Source: Purshia tridentata
Lineage: Eukaryota; Streptophyta; Magnoliopsida; Rosales; Rosaceae
Direction: 5' to 3'
DNA: 64,000 nt
Assembly: GCA_003254885.1 (NCBI GenBank)
Contig: QANT01000396.1
Coordinates: 1-64,000, forward strand
Shown here: piece after piece, positions 34,971 to 50,121 of the stretch
Layout of the letters: each line of letters starts with the position of its first letter
Numbering within the stretch: the stretch's first letter is position 1
Notes under the pieces: generated by a model
Told to the model about the DNA's origin: nothing
Seen by the model: the letters and a program-made list of their open reading frames with translations, nothing else
The model's database searches: none
Made by a program: the position numbers and the translations under genes

Positions 34971-36659
34971 ATGCCTTCAGATTCATCACTGTTTCTCCTC
35001 CTCTTCTTCTTCACTGCCTTCGCTCTGCTCTCACTAGGCCACGCCACGTAAGCCCTAATATCAGAATATACATATATGTATGTATGTATGTCTGTGAATA
35101 TTAATTATGTGATCTAGTGCAGTTGAATTTTGAACATTTTCGGTTTTGGTTTTGTTATCAGAATCGAAGGCGGTGAAAGCGAAGGGATTGGGCATAGAGT
35201 GCTGCTGAGTCTAAAAGAAACCCCTCATGGAAGTAACGCTACCTTTGAATGCTCTCCCGCCGGTCCTTGTGTTGCTTGCCTTTACTATGAAAAGGTTTAT
35301 TCTTAATTTCATTTTGCCCAGTTCATTATTTCTCAATCAGATTTTTTATTTTCACAGAATTCTTGAGCTTTTAATGTCGTTTGAGCTTATTTCGATTTGA
35401 TTTGAGCTATAGATTCTGTAGTGGGAGAGGGATGTTCGTCAATTTTTGTTCAATTAAGAAACGAATTTCAATTTCAACATTGGTATCATTTAGCTCTACA
35501 CTTAGGTTAAAATTGCAACAAGTGAAGAACAATAATTGAATATATTGATTTGATACTGAATGGAAACTCAAGCATTTCTATTGTGGTTCATATGGTAAAC
35601 AAATGATCCCATATGAATAACCATATGAATAATGTTTATATGAGTAATGTTTTATTCTTATACTACTAAGGATTATAGGATTTTATTAGATATAACCAAA
35701 GGACGTTATGAATATGAAGATAGTGGACTACCACACATTGTCCATATTAGCACTAATTCATTTGCTTTAATCGCCTTTCTTAGAAAGTTAGAGATTTGTA
35801 TGCAATATCGTTTCAGGTGACTTTAATACGGTAGCAGGGAAGATTTCCATATCAATGATTATATGATACGTTGCTTCATATGTGCACTTTGCAGATTGAA
35901 TATTCTATTGTCTTCATGTTTCTTCCCCTTATTTTTGTGATCCCTTTGTCTTGTACTAGTTGTAATTATTTGTTGCTTTGTAGAAGGAAGAGAAATTTCG
36001 CTGCAGCGAGACTGGGTATCGTATCCCTTTGAAATGTGTGGAAACTAAAGATACAAAGGGTGCAAAAGCAAAAGGTCCTAAAAAGAGTCGATCTACTTTG
36101 GAGATCCCTCGCAACATTGCAAAATTGCATGATGCAGGAGAAGTCAGTACTCATTTGAAGGATAGAAGTTTACTGGATGATTCTTCCAACCTGGAGAATG
36201 GACTACAGGCTTACATCACTTATAGAAGCTGTATACCAGCAGTTAATGAAGAGAAGTTGTCAGTGCTTGGTTTCGAGGTATGTATATATAATTTATCTTT
36301 GGAGGTCTGTCTTATATTTTGGTACTTGTTATTTGTTTGGGTATATATCCAAAGAGAAAAATGGCTGGTTTATTTCAATGAATGGTTTGTTCAAATAAGT
36401 GAATCAAAGGGTATTAAAAAGGGAAGAGAAAGAGAGTACACAGTAGCCAAATGCATGATTATAACGTTAGTATTTATGATTAATGAAATGCTTCTTGGCC
36501 AAAAAAAAAAAATGATTAATGAAATGCCTTGTGAACTGCTGTGGACAGGTGATTGTGCTGTTCTTGTTACTCATCAGTGGTGCATTTGTATACTACAGAA
36601 GAAAGCAAACTGCTTCCATGTCAGGATTTGGGAGAATTCAGAGCAACTCTAGGTTTTAA
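34971..36659 (+). CDS. Uncharacterised single-pass type I membrane protein
   Basis: Four exons (34971-35047, 35162-35294, 35984-36277, 36549-36659) give 204 residues with consistent phases and GT..AG borders. The N-terminus MPSDSSLFLLLFFFTAFALL is a signal peptide. The luminal or extracellular part has a cysteine cluster (FECSPAGPCVACLYYE, then RCSETGYR and LKCVET), a basic Lys-rich stretch (TKGAKAKGPKKSR), and YRSCIPA. A transmembrane helix near the C-terminus (VIVLFLLLISGAFVYY) is followed by a short tail, RRKQTASMSGFGRIQSNSRF. I recognise no functional family; the layout fits a conserved plant endomembrane protein. Intron 3 carries a short retroposon-like insertion close to its acceptor site. 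Confidence 0.8.
36476..36527 (+). mobile_element. Ultra-short retroposon-like insertion (TTCTTGGCC-An), copy 3
   Basis: A perfect 16-bp duplication ATGATTAATGAAATGC (36476-36491 and 36512-36527) flanks TTCTTGGCC plus 11 A (36492-36511). It sits in intron 3 of the membrane-protein gene. The second duplication copy ends about 21 bases before the exon 4 acceptor, so it lies where a branch point would be expected. Confidence 0.75.
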
Positions 36660-39936
<3,277 letters not shown>

Positions 39937-42214
39937 CGTTTCACCACCACCAGCTCAACCCCACACCCTCAGATCCGATCGCCGATTTCGTCCCGGATCC
40001 AACCACCGATGTGCGTCCGCGAACTCAACGACGACCGAGCGATGATGATCTCAACGGTGAGAGCGATTTGCGAAGCGAAAGGCTAGGGTTCCGGATCGAG
40101 ACGCGAGGAGCGAAACGACGAGTCGTGTTGGAGATCGGCCGAGTTTCGACCTCTCTATCATTCCTCGCTCCGTGATTTTTGTATTTGTTTAAGAAGAAAA
40201 AGGAGAAAATTGGGAAATTAAATTGAAATTGTATTTATGTGAATGTGAGAAAAGACGAGGGAAATGAAATGAGGTGGGAATATTGAAGAAAGAGTCTCTC
40301 GCTTGCTAGCTGCCCAAATGCAAATGAAACTCAAATGCAAATGCAACTGAAAAGCATTTTCTTTGTTCAACGGAATTCGTTCATTAGTATTTTTTGTTTT
40401 TCCTTTTCTTTTCGTCAATATTGTAAGGAAGAAACATTTTCTTTCTCCGGTGGCTCCGCCGAGTCAACATCATAATGGACCGACACGTGTCAATCCAGCT
40501 GCTCTATTTGGACTGTTCAACCTGTAAAGCTCTGTTGGCCCCCACCATTCGATTTTTCTTTTTCTTTTCTTTTTTTCAACAAAAAAAAAAAGCAAAATCT
40601 CCAAAGAGGCCAAAAAACATTCATGAAGGAGGCCTGGGGGTTACTAAGGTTGGATTATTCAATGAATGCAACCACTCGACAAACAAAACAAAGGGAAGGG
40701 CATTGTTTTGAGTTTATTTGGTCCAAAAAAAACCACAGAGAAGATTTATTTCAGCTTTTTGAATGTGGACTTTAGAAACATTGACCATATTAATGTCTAG
40801 AGGTCATGACATGATCCAAAGGACATGATGTTCGAGTCTTAATTGGCAATTTGCAAAGGGTATTAGTTTTTTTGAAAAAACATTTATGAGGTTTGGTGTG
40901 TTTTCAAATTAAATTCTTTGATCGACAAACTAACGAACCAAACTACCTATAGAAAACTTAGAGCAAATGTTTTTTTTTATATTCTATTTTTTTTTTAATA
41001 TATATTTAAGGATATCGAACCTTTAACTCAATCAATGGCTATAGCAAGTAATTGTTTTGAGTTCGGATGAAATGATGGACAAAGGTCTAGGAGTCAGGAC
41101 ACGAGGACTAGAATGAAATTCAACTTATCTTGAACCCTGACTATAGTTTGGTGATGATGACATGCACCTTTTGACATTTAGTACAAATATAAATCGACTT
41201 AATTAACAAATTCCAGAAATAAAGAGAACCAACCAATTAACCCAATCCAATTTCAAGCTACCTCTTTTACTTTTTCCCTTTTTGGTAATTGATGCCTCGT
41301 TTTTGGACTCTCTGTTTTAGACTCGGTCTTTGCTTCTCAAACCAATAAAAAAAGAAACCAGAAAAGAGAAAGGAGGATAAAAAAGCTTCACTAGATCGAG
41401 AGCCTCCACAGCCTCCATATTGATTGTATTATATATATATATATATCTCTCTTTTTTGGCCACGAGACTAAAAGATTCTGATCATATGCAAGTTTGAATG
41501 GACCAAAGACCAACACAGACTACACAGTACTTCCAGCATTTCACCAAAGTATCCATGGGAAAAGACTAACACACACAAGATGCAATTAAAGCACCTTTAT
41601 TTTCCAGATGCAAACACCTTTATTAATTAGTGGAATTGTACTTTAGTTTTGGAACTCATGCCATGCATCTATTTATAAATTACATGTAGATCATAAAGTA
41701 ATACATATTTGAGAATCCAGAACGACAATAGGCCAAAGCCAATAAAGATCATATATCATTTGGAAAATAGAAAATTAATTGTTAATGTCCAATCGATCTC
41801 TATCCTATATGCTTATATATATGCATGGGCCGCATGGCTGCTAGAACATCTTTTGAGTGATGGGTATATGTTCCATAATCTTTATATATGCTATTGAAAA
41901 AATCTTGGAGCACTACTAAAGTGGAGTTTCTGCAACAGTAATACTGGCCATGATTCTTTTGATGATTGTGTGTGAGAGACATTGATCTTCATATTTCATT
42001 TACTCCCCCGAACACCTCCCAAAGCAATTTCTGTCAGTGAGCTAGAAAAAGACTTGCATGCATGCATAGTGGGATATTTCCAAATATTTTTCAAGAATAT
42101 TTATGTCTCTAATTTCTAAAAAATACATACATAAGCCTAGCTAAGGTCAGACATTGATATCCACCATGTTCTGCACTACTCCTGGTGAGGTTTCTAAAGC
42201 TCTGTAATGGCTGG
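39937..42214. other. PP2A 5' leader and gene-free spacer
   Basis: 39937 to about 40170 is the GC-richer 5' leader and promoter of the PP2A gene. An AT dinucleotide run lies at about 41430-41446. No gene is seen elsewhere. Confidence 0.45.
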
Positions 42215-43735
42215 CTAAGCTTGACCAGGGGGTCGTCCAGAGTTCCCAGCTCTCCTGTTATATTATAAAAACAAATGAGAAGAATATTGAAGAAAACCCA
42301 CATGATCAGATAACTAAAATGTTGAACTACTTGATGCTATCATATACTGTTTATACTTGTTATAAGCAAATGAGTACTTGACATGCACATTATGAATTGG
42401 GTGAGCAAATTTGATGACTCTAGCATTATTATTCTATAAATAATTTTGTTATAGTTAAACACTTCTAATGCCTGAAAAAGTATTAGCAGTTGTTACTGAT
42501 AATAATAATTAACATAATAATTAACTTTGAAGCTCACAGATTCTTTCAAACGTCTCCCAGTAAAGTAGACAAAAAAGAAGGGAAAGGAAAGAACACAATG
42601 TAAAGGTTGAAGGATACCATATAAATGATATGTTGGTTAAACAAACATCATTAGGCAGGGATATGGAATAAAGTGAGGAGACATACTTTATTTTTCTTTT
42701 CTTGCATTGAGTAAATGGGGATTAAAAACTGTACCTAATTATGCTTTAACTGTTTACATGCAACAAATAAATTAATGTAACAGTTAAAGCATATGACAGC
42801 ATATATTATTTTTTTATTTCTTTTTTGGGTGCATGAGTTTCATATATGGTTGGATTAGATTTACATTCGGATGTAATGGATATTTTTTGTTGATCAATAA
42901 ATTTTATGGATATTGAAAAGGAAAACAAATTAAATGAAAGGACACAAGACATATGATAAACCATTAGATAAGCTAGTTGTATAAATTAAGTTAAATTATT
43001 ATTGATATCTTCATTTTAACTATAGAACTATTAATTTCAGCCGAGTATTATACAGTTTATACTAAGAAATATAGCTTGTATATTTCGTTTAAAATAGCTG
43101 TGATCTCTACCAAGAACTCTGTGTGTTATCTATTATATCTATATAACAAAATTGCTTTTAGATAATAAAACAAGATGCTTTTCCACGTATAATTTACTCA
43201 CATGCACATAAATAACTAACATGTGTAAATATATATACTATATATAGTGGGGCATAAAAATAACTAATGACATCTACAATATTATGTTTTTTCATTACAT
43301 GCACGTCAATTAAGCACCGTATACTTGAAAGTTTGTGTAAGGGAAGTATATCATTCTCAGAATTTTGACTAATTAATTATGAGTATGGTAGCGTACCCAA
43401 AAGCTAATTAATTACCACACGAAAAATTGAAAGCTAACTAGGTACACATACCTGTTGTGAATAGGATCTGGTCCATTAGGAACTCTTCTTTTGCTCATGT
43501 AGTTGAAATCCAACTCCGGATGAAGAAGCTTCTCTGTTCCTACAACTCCGGCATCGGCATGCCTGACATGATTTGCAGATCCTGCAAACTCTGGTGTTAA
43601 GATTGCTGCTGTTCTCGTCGTCCCTCCTTGAGTACTCTCTAGGCTGCTGCCCACCAACAAAACCAACAAAAACCCCACCACTGCAAGCGTTCCAAAGAAT
43701 AACTTGAGAAAGCAAGAAATACCCCTAATACCCAT
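42215..43735 (-). CDS. CLE25: CLE25-type signalling peptide precursor
   Basis: Two exons on the minus strand (43735-43452 and 42254-42215) give 107 residues. A hydrophobic secretion segment (FFGTLAVVGFLLVLLVGS, about residues 13-30) is followed by a variable region and the conserved CLE dodecapeptide RVPNGPDPIHNR at residues 84-95, preceded by a basic SKR processing context. The tail is RAGNSGRPPGQA. The peptide core KVPNGPDPIHN is that of Arabidopsis CLE25, in which a root-derived peptide acts through BAM receptors in dehydration and vascular signalling. CLE26 differs at the fifth position, so CLE25 is preferred. The roughly 1.2-kb intron interrupts the codon for the last residue of the dodecapeptide, and the second exon is only 40 bases. 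GA-rich tracts lie upstream. Confidence 0.88.
42876..42914 (-). mobile_element. Short A-tailed insertion, second tail type, minus strand
   Basis: On the minus strand AATATCCAT is repeated on both sides of AAAATTTATTGATCAACAAAA. The tail GATCAACAAAA resembles the GGTCAACAAAAAAA tail at 39107-39125. The duplication is 9 bp and AT-rich, so support is moderate. It lies inside the intron of the CLE gene. Confidence 0.45.
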
Positions 43736-43900
43736 ATTTATTTTTTTAATTTCCCTTTATTCGATCCAGTACTATAAGAAAGATTCCTTAGGTAGCTAGG
43801 GCATGGATATATGAAGGGAAAATTAGAAGAAGATCATCATCATCATCATCAATATCATTGCTTGATGATTGAGGTGAATAGTGGGTCTATAACTCTATAA

Positions 43901-43918
43901 GAGAGAGAGAGAGAGAGG
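43901..43918. repeat. GA microsatellite upstream of CLE gene
   Basis: An uninterrupted GA dinucleotide run about 170 bases upstream of the CLE start codon, plausibly in its 5' leader. GA/CT tracts are common plant core-promoter elements. Confidence 0.8.
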
Positions 43919-44085
43919 TTAATGAAGGGAAAGAAGAAAAGTAAGAGAAGGGAGGAGGTTGATATAACTATAGCTAGGCAAGAAGTTTCCTTTGGCTATG
44001 GGGCAGTTTTTTACTTCATGGGGTTGGGGTGGTTGGTTTTCTTTATAGGGTTGAAGGTTTATTAAGTTGCACTTTCTCGAACCTT

Positions 44086-44129
44086 GAGAGAGAGAAAGAG
44101 AGAAAGAGATAAAAGAGAGAGAGAGAGGG
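44086..44129. repeat. Imperfect GA microsatellite
   Basis: A GA-rich run with occasional AAA interruptions, about 350 bases upstream of the CLE start codon. Confidence 0.75.
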
Positions 44130-44562
44130 CATAGGGGCTTAGCTGGTTTGGAACGTGACATGGGGGAGGAGAACAACTTTGCTTTATACTAGTGACTGAC
44201 TGAGAAGGTCCCGATACGACACTCTTCTTTTGCTTGGATACGACACCCTTCTTTTGTTTGCCTTTGATTTTCGTTTGTGTATTTTCATGCACCTCCTTGG
44301 CTCCTCTACGATGCCAAAAGACCATCATCCCTTACGTACAATAGGATGAAAGCACAATCCTTTGGGTTTCGGTAGCCCAAACTACTGCGCATGAAATATA
44401 TATATCTTCATGTCTCGTGCTTCATATATAAGTATCCATAAAACTAAAGCTATAGCTAGGCATACGTACGTACAATATAAGTACAATATGTACAATGCAA
44501 ATTTGATTGATTTACAACAAAACGTACGTGGGCCATTAAATTATCATCTGTTTTATATATAC

Positions 44563-44613
44563 AAGAGGAATAAAAGTGCTTGGCCAAAAAAAAAAAAAAG
44601 AGGAATAAAAGTG
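44563..44613 (+). mobile_element. Ultra-short retroposon-like insertion (CTTGGCC-An), copy 4
   Basis: A perfect 16-bp duplication AAGAGGAATAAAAGTG (44563-44578 and 44598-44613) flanks CTTGGCC plus about 12 A (44579-44597). Same core as copies 1 and 3. It lies in spacer upstream of the CLE gene. Confidence 0.75.
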
Positions 44614-47167
44614 GCATTGAATTGAATATAAAATCAACGGCGCAGATATACTCACACTTGAACATCCATATAATTTTGTTTTGGAAGCTTAGAGTTAGAA
44701 CTAGCTAGGTAGGAAGCAGTCACAAGTAATACGTACTCACAATGATTCCTTGGCCACTGTTTGATTGGAGCAGTTTTGGCCGCTTGCATCCCAAAGCAAT
44801 CAGACTCACCGAGTTCCAAGGACTGAAGTGAAAAAAGGAGCATCATGCGTCTGTCTTTACGAAGTTCCCACACATTAAAGTTGGTAAATTAATAAAAAGA
44901 AAATAAAAACTTGTTCATTGGAAAAAGAGGAATCAGACTAATTTATTAGCTAGTACAGATAGAGTTATGGTGAGAAATATTTGTTTCGATATTAATTTTG
45001 ATTATGGATAAAATAAACTCTTATTTTAGTGCATGTATAATACAGATATCGATTGTTAATGCAACAACATGCATAATATGCCTGAGATTTTTAACTTAAA
45101 ACAAGTAAAAGAATAAAAGAACATTACTAGCTAGCTAGCTCTAAACAAATATATCTTTGTTTACTTATTATTTAATTAATGGACGACCAGATCTCCAACA
45201 AATGAGAAATTGCCATTTAGCTAAGCCGCCATGGTAAGTTGGTAGAATCAAGTACTCCTAAAACATATGCATTCATATATACAAACAATTGAATTCAATA
45301 TATTTATACGTACTTACAATTCCGGCCAGCCGTGGTCCCCAAAATTATGCCTTGATAACTTGAACCACTCTTTAGTCTTTATTAGTTGATCATCAAGGAT
45401 TGTTCATAATAATTAAATACGTACTGATCTCGACCCTTTTTCTTAGAATTTAAGGACACGATCCTTGGGAATATGTAATTAATTGAAAGCTAGATTTTTT
45501 AACATGATTGTACATGAACATGAGGTGAATAGACTGAAAATAGAAGCTGGTTCTTTTCCAAAGAAGTGTTTTAATTGATTAGGGAGAATATATATATTGC
45601 TGCACGCCTAAGGCCAGGCCAAAGCATTTGGAACATTTTGTCTTATCCATTCCATATGAATCTCACTGTACACATCACTCAAAATTCTTAAACTTGTTGG
45701 AAGAATCAAATGCTTCTCACTACTGTATTAGCTTCTTGTTGAAGGTAAATAAAGATATCCAAATATAAATTAAAACCCTTTATACTTCTACAGTTCTACT
45801 TCTTTTCCCTTTTTTATTTTTTGTGTAACTTAGTTCAATAATATGCAATAAGCTTTTTTGAACCTCCTTGCCCAAAACTTACATTTTTAACCCTTTTACA
45901 TTTTTTCAAACCAAATATCTTTTATATATTAAATGTGTAGCCCGCACATTCCACGAAAAATTCCACGGCCAATTGCTACACCTTAATTCCCGCAGCAGCC
46001 AAACCACCTTCTTCCTACAGCAGCCATATCCCCACTTGTTGGCCTCACTTCACTCCTCGGCCAGCAACCCATCATCTCCTTTCTCAATCTTTCTCCCATT
46101 ATCTCAACCTGAATCTTAAAAACAAGCAACCTAAATCTGGAAAAAGAAAAAAAACTCAAATCTAGGTGTTTGGGTAGTGGACAAGACCCACCACATCACC
46201 GGACCCCACTTCGAACAACAAAACTTTTTACAAAGATAATGTATACATCAATAAAAAAGTAAAAAATAAATGATTCGAATTGATATAAAATGATTTGTGT
46301 GGGCCTATATAAAAAAATTTTCATTTAACACTAAATAAGCGATCTCTCATTAGAAAGTCTCTGTATATGTAACATTATATATAGTATTCACGATGCTGAT
46401 GAAGGATACAAATAACGCAACCTATCAAAATAAAACCTAGTTAAATATCAAGCAGAGAATTCAAATCCCAAATAGAATTAATTAAACTAACTAAGATCTT
46501 CCCAACATATTCGATATGTTTGAGGCTCGAATAAATCAACATGCAATTAATATGGCAAACAAAAGGCTCTCCAAGCAATGATTCTGTGCTCCAAGCAAAT
46601 GAAATTGGGGTACAAAAGCTTGCATACACTTTTATGCTAAATTAATCATGATATTCCAACGTAAAGCTTGGTTAGAAAATTATTGATGTCATTTCCATGC
46701 ATTTTTCTCGTACAAGCTTCTTTGCGACTACATGTCAACAACTAATTATATCTGATCTTGTTAGATATGGTTTGGACTGCATGTAATTTCATGTACATAC
46801 AAATTTATAATTTTCTCAAATCTTTTGAATAATGGGTTATTTTATGGACAAAATAATTCTTGCACTTATGTGAGAATTAGTATTCTTAATATTAGTGCAA
46901 AAAAATGTTGATCATAAATTTCCCTCTATCTTCATAATTATGCCACGGCACAATGCAACATTTTTATAGTTCATCGAAAAAAAAATCTAACGGTCCGAGC
47001 GGTCGAGGGGCCGTAAGCAAATCCTGTCCGACCCGAATCGCTCAACCGCGCCTAAGCCCAACTAACCAGGACTGCCTAATTTAACGAAAACCGCATACCA
47101 CGAGCCACGAAGCATGCTCAGCCACCGTAGGGCAAGCGCGTGTCGGCTCATAAACAGGGCAAAGGAG

Positions 47168-48862
47168 ATGGTGGCGTTGCTCACCCAACCGCGCACGTTA
47201 GCATCTCCTGCGCTCTTCTCCTCGCGCTTCGCTAACGAACGCATTGCATCCCAATCTCACCGCTCCTTCGCCACCATGAACCGTGACGAGTATCCACTCG
47301 AAGCTATATTCCAGCAGAAGTGGTTGCTCCGGTCCAGAATACGCAAAGAACTCAAGAAAATGGACCCGGTTCGGAGATCCGAAGAAGGTACTAGCTCCCT
47401 TCGGTTTTTCACACACAGGCATAGATTCGATGTTGACCTCCACCTGTTTGTGTTTTTGTCTGACCGAAAATGTGTGTGTTTTTGTCGATTCTCAGACACT
47501 GCAATTCAGAGCATTGTTTTAGAAGCTCCCTGGTTCAAATCTAGTAGGAGCGTGTGTGCTTACATAAGCTCTCCTGCTTTACGAGAAGTCGATACGTCAA
47601 GAATTGTTTCAGAAATTTTATCCAAACCAGCCAATGGTGTGTGTGCGTGTGTTTATGTGTGTGTTCAAGAACTTAGTGTTGCATATCTTATAAGAATTAG
47701 CCAAGCAGTTAGCTTATGAGAATGCTTATCTTCAACTGAAGAGGGTGATGTGCAGAAAAAGCTTTACGTTCCGCGAGTGGAGGATAGGAATAGCAATATG
47801 AGAATGCTCAGGATTTCCAGTGTTGATGATCTGATTGTGCAATCGATGAACATTTTGGAACCGGCTCTTTCAGATTCTGATGGGAAACAACATGAAGATG
47901 GTACCCCCTATTTAATAGCTATGATTTGCTAATCTATTAACTCTTGGTTGGTAATGGTGGTTAATTATCTGAAGACCTTTTTGTTGCAGTTATGGAGGCA
48001 AGGGATCCAGTTGACTTGTTCATCCTACCTGGTGATATTTTTTAACCCTAGCTCATAATTACTTACTTGCACTAAGACACTCCTATTTTGGGAGACTTGG
48101 TAGTATAATTGAACCTGTTATCTCACTTCAATTTTTATTCTAGGGCTTGCATTTGACAGGTGTGGAAGACGATTAGGCCGTAGTGGAGGGTAGGTTGCTG
48201 CACTTTTGCTTCAGAGTGTTTCATATTATCTTCATTTATAACAATGGAGGCTTTAGCAGTTAGAATACTATAGCTTTTATAAATAAATTTTACTTTATAA
48301 GTGGGAATTATTAATCAGTTTAAAAAATTATAAGCTATAATATAATGACGTTATGTATGCTAGCATTGGCTGATTTCGTGTGATTTGTTCATTTATGATT
48401 CATGGATGTGAATTGTTGAACATGGAAGCTACCTAAAATCTAGACACAAAGACAAGACTCTGTATACATGTGCTTTAAAACTCTATTGCATCTTGTCCAA
48501 TTTTAATGAATCATTGGTATATTTTGCTCCATTATTTGATTTCCTGGTTACATCTTGAAGTTACTATGATATGTTCCTAAAGAAGTACAAAGAGCTTGCA
48601 AAGGATCGGAAATGGAAGGACCCCCTCCTTGGTAAACAATCACTTTTGTTAGTTCAACAGTAATGATACTACGGTTTTGTTATGTAGCTGTATTTAGACG
48701 TCTACTTCTTATTATTTGGTTGCAGTTGCACTATCGTATTCTATACAGATTGTGGAGGAAGGAGCTATCGCCGTCACTTCAAATGATGTTTCCGTGGATG
48801 CTCTTGTATCTCCAGATGGTGTGATTCCCATAAGCCCAGCGGCTTGGGAGAGGTGTGCCTGA
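47168..48862 (+). CDS. 5FCL: 5-formyltetrahydrofolate cyclo-ligase, organellar
   Basis: Seven exons (47168-47387, 47496-47636, 47742-47900, 47990-48031, 48144-48189, 48561-48631, 48726-48862) give 271 residues with consistent phases. The enzyme converts 5-formyl-THF to 5,10-methenyl-THF using ATP and salvages the folate made as an SHMT by-product, mainly in mitochondria. The N-terminal about 36 residues (MVALLTQPRTLASPALFSSR...) are basic and Ser/Ala-rich like a mitochondrial presequence. Then come FQQKWLLRSRIRKELKKM, LEAPWFKSSRSVCAYIS, DLFILPGLAFDRCGRRLGRSGGYYD (active-site and ATP-binding block), and VALSYSIQIVEEGAIAV. A second ATG at 47276 has a near-ideal context (gccaccATGa) and would give a form without the presequence. 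An upstream in-frame ATG at 47114 is less convincing. The family's full length is reached. Confidence 0.9.
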
Positions 48863-50121
48863 GAAGAGCAGTCTCTCTTCAACTATCTGATAAAACATCG
48901 TCTTACATTCTCTAGATCCAGGAGATGTCTCTCAAACTTGTGAGGGCTGTGATTGTAAGCTCATAGTTCTCCTTCTATTTGCCTCTAATCTAAAAGGATC
49001 ATAGATTGAACCCGGTATGGTTCATCACAGTCAATGGTTGCGTTTTGAAGATGGAATGGGGAATGTAATATGGATCAAGGTGTCTCCCATGCTTTTGCCT
49101 AAGTTGTTGGGATCTTGGGACAATACTGTTGCTTTGGTTAGACACTATTGCTTATATCAAGGATCATGTTTGTGTAACCAACTATTCTTTATATCAAGGA
49201 TCATATTTGTGTAACTAACTATTCTTTGTTGCCTCATTATGTTCCAACTAAAGTAATATATATTGAAGACGGAGATTAATTACTTTTTAAGCAGCTTATT
49301 GAAAATAACTAAGTATATATATTTTTTGAAAATTGAAATCTCAGTATTTTTACTTAAAACGGATTAATATACTCTTTAAACAAAAAAAAAAAGAGAAAAA
49401 AAACAAAAAAACATTGCATTTTTCAACTTTGGGCTTTGGACTTTTAGGGCATATACCTCCCTACCTTGAGTAAACACTAGTCAGTGACTGACTCAGTCTA
49501 GTCGTTCTCAATTGTCACTGCTATTTGTCTTTGTCGTTAACGAAGATGTTAAACAGGCTAGCATTTCCTTCAATTGACGTAGGCCATAGCTCCTAGCTTA
49601 CTGCAGCTGCCTTGTGTCCCGGGCCGACTTTTTCAAAAAACAAGACGGATCGTGCACTTGTAAGGTAACAACTACTAAGTAAGCAATATATAATAATCAC
49701 ACAAAGCAATAATAAAAGAAAAAGTTTACGGTGCAACAGGTAATTGAATAAATATATTTTTTATATTGATGCAGAGTACAGGGCTTATGTACATGCTCTT
49801 ACTTATATTAGTGAAATAGCTCAACATTCCACTAAGTAATCACCCCTGTAAAGAGTATTCTAAACCAAATTAAAATTTACATCAAAGAACACCAAAATAT
49901 TTGAAAAATCATAATATAAAATTTCTCTATTCCTAATTTGTTAATTGCTAATTAAAATACCTTTACATACAAGCAAGTTTCCAAAATCTTAATTAGTAAA
50001 ACCTCTGACAAACAAGCATTACCGCGTACAAAAGCAATCCCAAATACCTTGCCAACTCTCATTTGAGAAGAGAGAATACATTGGAAGTGCGTGTACCAAA
50101 AACTTCAAAAGCAACCAAGTA
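48863..50121. other. 3' UTR and spacer before the resistance gene
   Basis: The 3' UTR of the folate gene runs to about 49260 and includes a 37-bp tandem duplication. AT-rich spacer follows with an A-rich tract at about 49381-49413. No gene is seen. Confidence 0.5.
49152..49225 (+). repeat. 37-bp tandem duplication
   Basis: Two adjacent 37-base units (49152-49188 and 49189-49225) beginning TTATATCAAGGATCAT differ at two positions. They lie in the presumed 3' UTR of the folate gene and carry no coding sequence. Confidence 0.85.

Larger units (their letters stand above)
43736..47167. other. CLE promoter and gene-free spacer
   Basis: No gene is recognised. The open frame at 45868-46119 is C/A-rich but lacks any conserved motif. 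Notable contents are the GA microsatellites and one ultra-short insertion, listed separately. The last about 180 bases are GC-rich leader of the folate gene. Confidence 0.45.

Noticed and set aside
40570-40592. TCAACA followed by an A run, as another tail insertion
   Set aside because: No flanking duplication is discernible in the low-complexity T-rich surroundings.
45868-46119. 83-residue plus-strand frame
   Set aside because: Compositionally biased (Ser, Pro, Phe), with no conserved motif and no partner exon found.
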